DNA of 9,800 nucleotides from Spirochaetaceae bacterium. GTDB taxonomy: Bacteria > Spirochaetota > Spirochaetia > PWKH01. Below the pieces are notes generated by a model that ran no database searches, was not told where the DNA came from, and saw only the letters and a list, made by a program, of their open reading frames with translations. Numbering within the stretch: position 1 is the first letter of the stretch; each line of letters begins with the position of its first letter. The stretch is from assembly GCA_003557605.1 (NCBI GenBank), contig PWNW01000097.1, positions 1-9,800 of the forward strand, read 5' to 3'. The position numbers and the translations under genes were made by a program. Below are positions 5,975 to 9,800 of the stretch, piece by piece.

Positions 5975-6589
5975 ATGGATGCAGAGATGAGCCAGAAAAA
6001 GAAACATGTGAAACAGCAGGAAGAGAAACAGCAGAAGCTTGAAGCAGAAGAAATACAGGTTCAAGCTGAAGATGAAGCTGTCCTGGAGACAGATTCCTGG
6101 GAAGAAGAGAAGGCAGCGCTGGAGGGGAAAATTTCAGAGCTGGAAGCAGCGTTCGCTGAACTGCAGGACAATTACCTGAGGAAACAGGCAGATTTCGATA
6201 ATTTCAGAAAACGTATGATCCGGGATAAGGAAGATGCGATCCGATACGCCAATAAGGACCTTCTTCAGGATGTCATACCGGTGATTGATGACTTTGAACG
6301 TGCCATCAGTTCTGCTGAGGAATCAAAGGATTTTTCAAGCTTTTATGAAGGAATAAAACTCATTGAGAAGCAGTTTGCCGGAATGCTTGAAAAGAAATGG
6401 GGATTGAAGCGTATGAACAGTCTCCATGAGGAATTTGATCCCCAGCAGCATGAAGCGCTGATGATGGAAGAGCGTGATGATGTTGATACCCAGAGGGTGA
6501 TTGAGGATTTCCAGCGTGGGTATTTCTATCACGATAAGGTGCTGCGCCATGCAAAGGTGAAAGTCGCAGTGCCTGCAGAGAAAGCATAA
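5975..6589 (+). CDS. grpE: nucleotide exchange factor GrpE
   Basis: GrpE releases ADP from DnaK and so resets the chaperone for a new substrate. The 204-residue protein has a long charged, glutamine- and glutamate-rich N-terminal helix (1-60), then the dimerisation helix and core. LRKQADFDNFRKRM lies near 68-81, and VIPVIDDFERA near 100-110. The family signature runs from FDPQQHEALM (154-163) to DFQRGYFYHDKVLRHAKV (178-195). Length is typical. The ATG at 5975 follows an in-frame stop at 5963 and has no clear ribosome site. The ATG at 5987 (MSQKKK) has only GGA seven bases upstream. Either could be used, a difference of four residues. It leads the grpE-dnaK-dnaJ operon without an hrcA gene in front. 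No stop or frameshift disturbs the frame. Confidence 0.95.
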   Translation: MDAEMSQKKKHVKQQEEKQQKLEAEEIQVQAEDEAVLETDSWEEEKAALEGKISELEAAFAELQDNYLRKQADFDNFRKRMIRDKEDAIRYANKDLLQDVIPVIDDFERAISSAEESKDFSSFYEGIKLIEKQFAGMLEKKWGLKRMNSLHEEFDPQQHEALMMEERDDVDTQRVIEDFQRGYFYHDKVLRHAKVKVAVPAEKA

Positions 6590-6594
6590 GAGAC

Positions 6595-6616
6595 TTCATA
6601 CGATATGAGATATGAA
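6595..6616. repeat. AT-rich inverted repeat in the grpE-dnaK gap
   Basis: TTCATA (6595-6600) and TATGAA (6611-6616) are 6-base inverted arms around a 10-base spacer, which also holds a GATATGA tandem (6602-6608, 6609-6615). The weak A/T pairing makes a stable hairpin doubtful. It may affect mRNA processing between grpE and dnaK or be chance in AT-rich sequence. Confidence 0.2.
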
Positions 6617-6632
6617 TGTATATGATAGATAG

Positions 6633-6649
6633 AAGGAGACAGATAGATG
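6633..6649 (+). promoter_or_regulatory. strong ribosome binding site of dnaK
   Basis: AAGGAG (6633-6638) stands eight bases before the dnaK ATG at 6647. It is clearly better than the sites of grpE and dnaJ on either side, which fits the much larger amount of DnaK a cell needs relative to its two cochaperones. Confidence 0.7.
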
Positions 6650-8572
6650 GGAAAAATAATCGGAATTGACCTTGGAACAACAAATTCCTGTGTAGCAGTT
6701 ATGGAAGGTGGAGAACCGGTAGTCATACTGAATGCCGAGGGCCAGAGAACCACTCCCTCGATTGTGGGTTTCACCTCAAAGGGTGAGCGCCTTGTCGGGC
6801 AGCCTGCAAAAAACCAGATAATTACCAATCCCGAGAATACGATATACTCAATAAAGCGTTTTATGGGAAGGCGATATGGAGAGGTGCCTTCAGAGATATC
6901 TATGGTGTCCTACAAAGTGCAGGACGGCAGCAACGGTGATGTGAAGGTCTCCGCCCAGGGAAAGGATTATTCACCCCAGGAGATTTCTGCTGCGGTGCTT
7001 CAGAAAATGAAGCAGACAGCTGAAGACTATCTAGGTGAGAAGGTAACCGATGCGGTTATTACCGTACCTGCATACTTCAATGATGCACAGCGGCAGGCAA
7101 CCAAGGATGCGGGGCGTATCGCAGGCCTCAATGTGAAGCGAATCGTCAATGAGCCTACTGCTGCTTCCCTTTCCTACGGCTTCGGTAAGGACAATGCCAA
7201 GGAAGAAAAGATTGCAGTCTATGACCTCGGTGGGGGAACCTTTGATGTCTCCATTCTTGAGCTCGGTGACGGGGTGTTCGAAGTGAAGTCCACCAACGGT
7301 GATACCCATCTGGGGGGAGACAACTTTGACCAGAAAATTATCGACTGGCTGATTGCTTCCTTCAAGAAGGATTCGAGCATTGACCTTTCCCAGGACAGAA
7401 TGGCTCTCCAGCGTCTGAGAGAAGCAGCGGAGAAGGCAAAAATTGAGCTTTCCAGCAGTCAGTCAACGGACATCAACCTGCCGTTCATTACCGCTGATTC
7501 GAGCGGACCGAAACACCTGCAGTATTCGCTTTCCCGGTCTAAGTTTGAACAGATGGTTGAAGACCTGATTGAACGGACTAAAGAGCCCTGTGAAAAGGCC
7601 CTTAGGGATGCGGGCATCAGCGCAGAAGATGTTGACCAGGTCATTTTAGTAGGAGGTTCGACAAGAATTCCTGCGGTGCAGGTTCTGGTGAAGAAAATTT
7701 TTAAGAGAGATCCCAACAAGAGCGTTAATCCCGATGAAGTAGTTGCCATGGGTGCTGCTATTCAGGGAGGTATTCTCGGCGGAGATGTGAACGATGTGCT
7801 TCTGCTTGACGTTACTCCCCTTTCTCTGGGCATTGAGACCCTCGGCGGGGTATTCACCAAGCTTATTGAACGTAATACAACTATTCCTACCCGAAAAAGC
7901 CAGATATTCTCCACCGCTGCGGACAACCAGACGGCAGTGTCTATCCATGTGCTTCAGGGCGAGCGCCAGATGGCATCACAGAACAGGACTCTTGGAAAAT
8001 TTGATCTGGTGGGAATCCCTCCAGCTCCGAGGGGAGTGCCCCAGATAGAGGTCACCTTCGATATTGATGCCAACGGTATTGTCCATGTATCGGCCAAGGA
8101 CCTGGGAACTGGAAAGGAGCAGAAGATTCGGATTGAATCATCCTCAGGGCTTTCAGAGGATGAGATTAATAAGATGGTGAAGGATGCAGAGCTTCATGCC
8201 GAAGAGGACAAGAGAGAGCGTGAATTCATTGAACTGTCAAATGAAGCTGACTCCTTGATCTATTCTACGGAAAAGTCACTGAAAGATTACGGTGACAAAA
8301 TCAGTGAAAGCGACAAGGCAGCTATTGAAACTGCTGTTGAGGCACTGAAAAAGTCAATAGAATCTAAAAATGCTGATGACATCAAGGCAAAGGTTGAAGA
8401 GCTGAAGCAGGCGTCATATAAGCTGGCAGAAGAGGTCTACAAGCAGACTGCAGCGCAGCAGGAGAGCGCCGGAGCTGATGCAGGACAGGCTTCAGGGGCT
8501 GGTGAGAGCGCCTCGGACGACGGGGTGGAAGATGCGGATTACGAAGTCGTCGACGACGATGACGATAAATAA
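6647..8572 (+). CDS. dnaK: Hsp70 chaperone DnaK
   Basis: DnaK binds exposed hydrophobic segments of proteins and releases them in an ATP-driven cycle with DnaJ and GrpE. At 641 residues it is full length. The ATPase domain starts with IIGIDLGTTNS (4-14) and includes Lys70, the proline switch Pro141, Glu169, DLGGGTFD (193-200) with Thr198, and the VGGSTRIPAVQ adenosine motif (335-345). The interdomain linker is VLLLDVTPLSLGIE (384-397). The beta substrate-binding domain follows to about 505, with FDIDANGIVHVSAKD, then a helical lid to about 605. The tail is glycine/alanine-rich and ends DADYEVVDDDDDK. All catalytic residues are present. It lies 57 bases after grpE and 37 before dnaJ in one operon. 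Heat-shock control is expected of the family, but no known operator is visible. Confidence 0.98.
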   Translation: MGKIIGIDLGTTNSCVAVMEGGEPVVILNAEGQRTTPSIVGFTSKGERLVGQPAKNQIITNPENTIYSIKRFMGRRYGEVPSEISMVSYKVQDGSNGDVKVSAQGKDYSPQEISAAVLQKMKQTAEDYLGEKVTDAVITVPAYFNDAQRQATKDAGRIAGLNVKRIVNEPTAASLSYGFGKDNAKEEKIAVYDLGGGTFDVSILELGDGVFEVKSTNGDTHLGGDNFDQKIIDWLIASFKKDSSIDLSQDRMALQRLREAAEKAKIELSSSQSTDINLPFITADSSGPKHLQYSLSRSKFEQMVEDLIERTKEPCEKALRDAGISAEDVDQVILVGGSTRIPAVQVLVKKIFKRDPNKSVNPDEVVAMGAAIQGGILGGDVNDVLLLDVTPLSLGIETLGGVFTKLIERNTTIPTRKSQIFSTAADNQTAVSIHVLQGERQMASQNRTLGKFDLVGIPPAPRGVPQIEVTFDIDANGIVHVSAKDLGTGKEQKIRIESSSGLSEDEINKMVKDAELHAEEDKREREFIELSNEADSLIYSTEKSLKDYGDKISESDKAAIETAVEALKKSIESKNADDIKAKVEELKQASYKLAEEVYKQTAAQQESAGADAGQASGAGESASDDGVEDADYEVVDDDDDK

Positions 8573-8609
8573 GCTGCAGATAACGTGACTGAAAAAGGGT
8601 ACGTGAGCT

Positions 8610-9743
8610 TTGGCTAAACGAGATTATTATGAAATCCTGGGGGTGTCCAAGGACGCCTCCAAGGAAGACATCAAGAAGGCATACAGAAAACTTGCAGTTC
8701 AGAATCATCCTGACCGCAACCCGAATGACAGCGAGGCTGAGACACGCTTCAAGGAAGCCACTGAGGCGTATGAAGTGCTCAGTGACCCGAAAAAACGGCA
8801 GGCCTATGATCAGTACGGGTTTGCCGGTGTGGAAGGCATGGGGGGAGGTCAGCATGACTATTCCTCCGTCTTCAGGGATTTCAGTGATATTTTCGGAAAT
8901 GACTTCGGCGGTTTCAGCAGCATTTTTGAATCATTCTTCGGTGGAGGACAGTCACGGTCGTCGGGAGGGTCCCGCGGGACGTTCCGCGGTGCAAGCCTGC
9001 AGTACAATGTTGAGATAGATTTTAAGGAAGCGGTGTTCGGCACCAAGGTGGATGTGTCATATACCAGGAATGTCTCCTGTGAAACCTGCAGCGGCACCGG
9101 CGCATCAAAGGGGTCCGGCAGACGGTCCTGCGGCACCTGCGGCGGTACCGGACAGGTGCGTCGTTCCTCAGGATTCTTTTCCATCGCCTCAACCTGCCCA
9201 ACCTGCGGAGGGGAGGGCACTATTGTAGAATCACCCTGCGGGGACTGCAAAGGACATGGGGTGATGAAGAAACGGCAGAAGCTGAAGGTAACCATCCCTG
9301 CTGGAATTGAATCGGGAAAACGCATCAGCATTCCAGGTCAGGGAGAGGCGGGACCGAACAGCGGCCCTGCCGGTGATCTGCTGGTGTATGTTTCAGTCAG
9401 ACCGCATCAGTATTTTGAGAGAAACGGAAATGATCTCTACTGCATGATCCCCATTACCGTTACCCAGGCATCTCTTGGCACTGAGATATCAGTGGAGACC
9501 ATAGACGGTGACAGGGTGAAGCTGAAGGTTCCCTCAGGGGTGCAGAACGGGAAGGTTCTTCGGATTAAGGGCCGTGGTGTTCCCTTTGTCCATAATTCCG
9601 ACCGTAGAGGGGACATGTACATTAAGCTGAGGGTGGATACCCCGAAGAAGATGTCTTCTAAGGCGAAGGCTCTGATGCGGGAGCTGTCTGATGTAATTGG
9701 TGAGGAAAATCACCCGAAACCGGTGCCTCTGTCGGAAGTATAA
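8610..9743 (+). CDS. dnaJ: Hsp40 cochaperone DnaJ
   Basis: DnaJ delivers substrates to DnaK and triggers its ATP hydrolysis. The 377-residue protein is a complete type I DnaJ. The J domain (4-70) has HPD at 33-35. A Gly/Phe-rich region (about 71-128) contains RDFSDIFGNDFGGF. The zinc domain has four CxxCxGxG repeats (Cys157/160, 174/177, 196/199, 210/213), followed by two beta-barrel substrate domains and a C-terminal dimer part. The start is TTG at 8610: an in-frame TGA at 8604-8606 rules out anything upstream, and MAKRDYYEILG is the standard family start. AAGGG (8595-8599) lies ten bases before it, a modest site. The rare start and weak site predict less DnaJ than DnaK. No key residue is missing. 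Confidence 0.97.
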   Translation: MAKRDYYEILGVSKDASKEDIKKAYRKLAVQNHPDRNPNDSEAETRFKEATEAYEVLSDPKKRQAYDQYGFAGVEGMGGGQHDYSSVFRDFSDIFGNDFGGFSSIFESFFGGGQSRSSGGSRGTFRGASLQYNVEIDFKEAVFGTKVDVSYTRNVSCETCSGTGASKGSGRRSCGTCGGTGQVRRSSGFFSIASTCPTCGGEGTIVESPCGDCKGHGVMKKRQKLKVTIPAGIESGKRISIPGQGEAGPNSGPAGDLLVYVSVRPHQYFERNGNDLYCMIPITVTQASLGTEISVETIDGDRVKLKVPSGVQNGKVLRIKGRGVPFVHNSDRRGDMYIKLRVDTPKKMSSKAKALMRELSDVIGEENHPKPVPLSEV

Positions 9744-9746
9744 CCG

Positions 9747-9800
9747 ATGCCCAGAATTATTTCAGGATTTCATGCAGTTGAACAGTTTCTCAGAAACCCG
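9747..9800 (+). CDS. RlmB-like SpoU-family rRNA methyltransferase (N-terminal 18 residues, cut by window end)
   Basis: Only the first 18 codons are present. MPRIISGFHAVEQFLRNP matches the opening of the substrate-binding domain of SpoU/TrmH group 3 enzymes such as RlmB, which 2'-O-methylate a guanosine in 23S rRNA (G2251 in E. coli numbering). The typical start is an aromatic or glycine followed by HAV and a helix. The ATG at 9747 follows the dnaJ stop by three bases and has GGAAG (9734-9738) at eight bases, so it is part of the chaperone operon. The family call rests on a short stretch; the catalytic knot domain is outside the window, and other TrmH-family members remain possible. Confidence 0.65.
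   Translation, partial: MPRIISGFHAVEQFLRNP

Noticed and set aside
8546..8557. Perfect 12-base palindrome GTCGTCGACGAC near the end of dnaK
   Set aside because: It is fully explained by the Val-Val-Asp-Asp codons of the conserved acidic DnaK tail, and there is no sign of a site function.
8858..9331. A 157-codon minus-strand frame inside dnaJ
   Set aside because: It is antisense to the conserved zinc-finger repeats of DnaJ, and its cysteine- and proline-rich translation is a by-product of those repeats.

Overview
This window looks like a housekeeping stretch of a bacterial chromosome with about 50% GC. The gene content and protein style fit a free-living spirochaete (Spirochaetota): TlyA, a single-pass GerMN-like protein, an unlinked PTS enzyme I, and a membrane-anchored coiled-coil protein with a SwrB-like C-terminus. 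That placement is inferred from family resemblance only. There is no mobile element, CRISPR array, tRNA or rRNA gene, or sign of recent transfer.

Layout. (1) Positions 1-401 (+) hold the C-terminal part of a TlyA-type 2'-O-methyltransferase. Its end overlaps, by 8 bases, the end of a convergent gene (394-951, -) for a membrane-anchored GerMN-like protein. (2) A compact divergent promoter region (about 988-1103) separates that gene from a tightly packed plus-strand operon. The operon is ptsI (1104-2849), der (2821-4182), a HAD-family hydrolase (4179-4886), a 21-residue small ORF (4886-4951) and a coiled-coil membrane protein (4948-5841). Every junction overlaps (29, 4, 1 and 4 bases), so the cistrons are probably translationally coupled. 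(3) A 133-base gap carrying an inverted repeat over a possible -35 leads into the chaperone operon grpE (5975-6589), dnaK (6647-8572), dnaJ (8610-9743), then the start of an rlmB-like SpoU-family rRNA methyltransferase (9747 to beyond the window).

How the parts work together. DnaK, DnaJ and GrpE form one Hsp70 cycle: ATPase, J-domain cochaperone and nucleotide exchange factor. TlyA, Der and the RlmB-like protein all act on ribosomes or rRNA. Enzyme I starts the phosphotransferase relay, but its partner HPr is not encoded here. The coiled-coil protein resembles SwrB/DUF6115-type motility factors in architecture, which would be a natural role in a spirochaete, but this is an inference.

I found no clearly new multi-gene system. 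The most unusual parts are the 21-codon ORF wedged between two start/stop overlaps, the SwrB-like protein it leads into, and the promoter placement next to ptsI and grpE.
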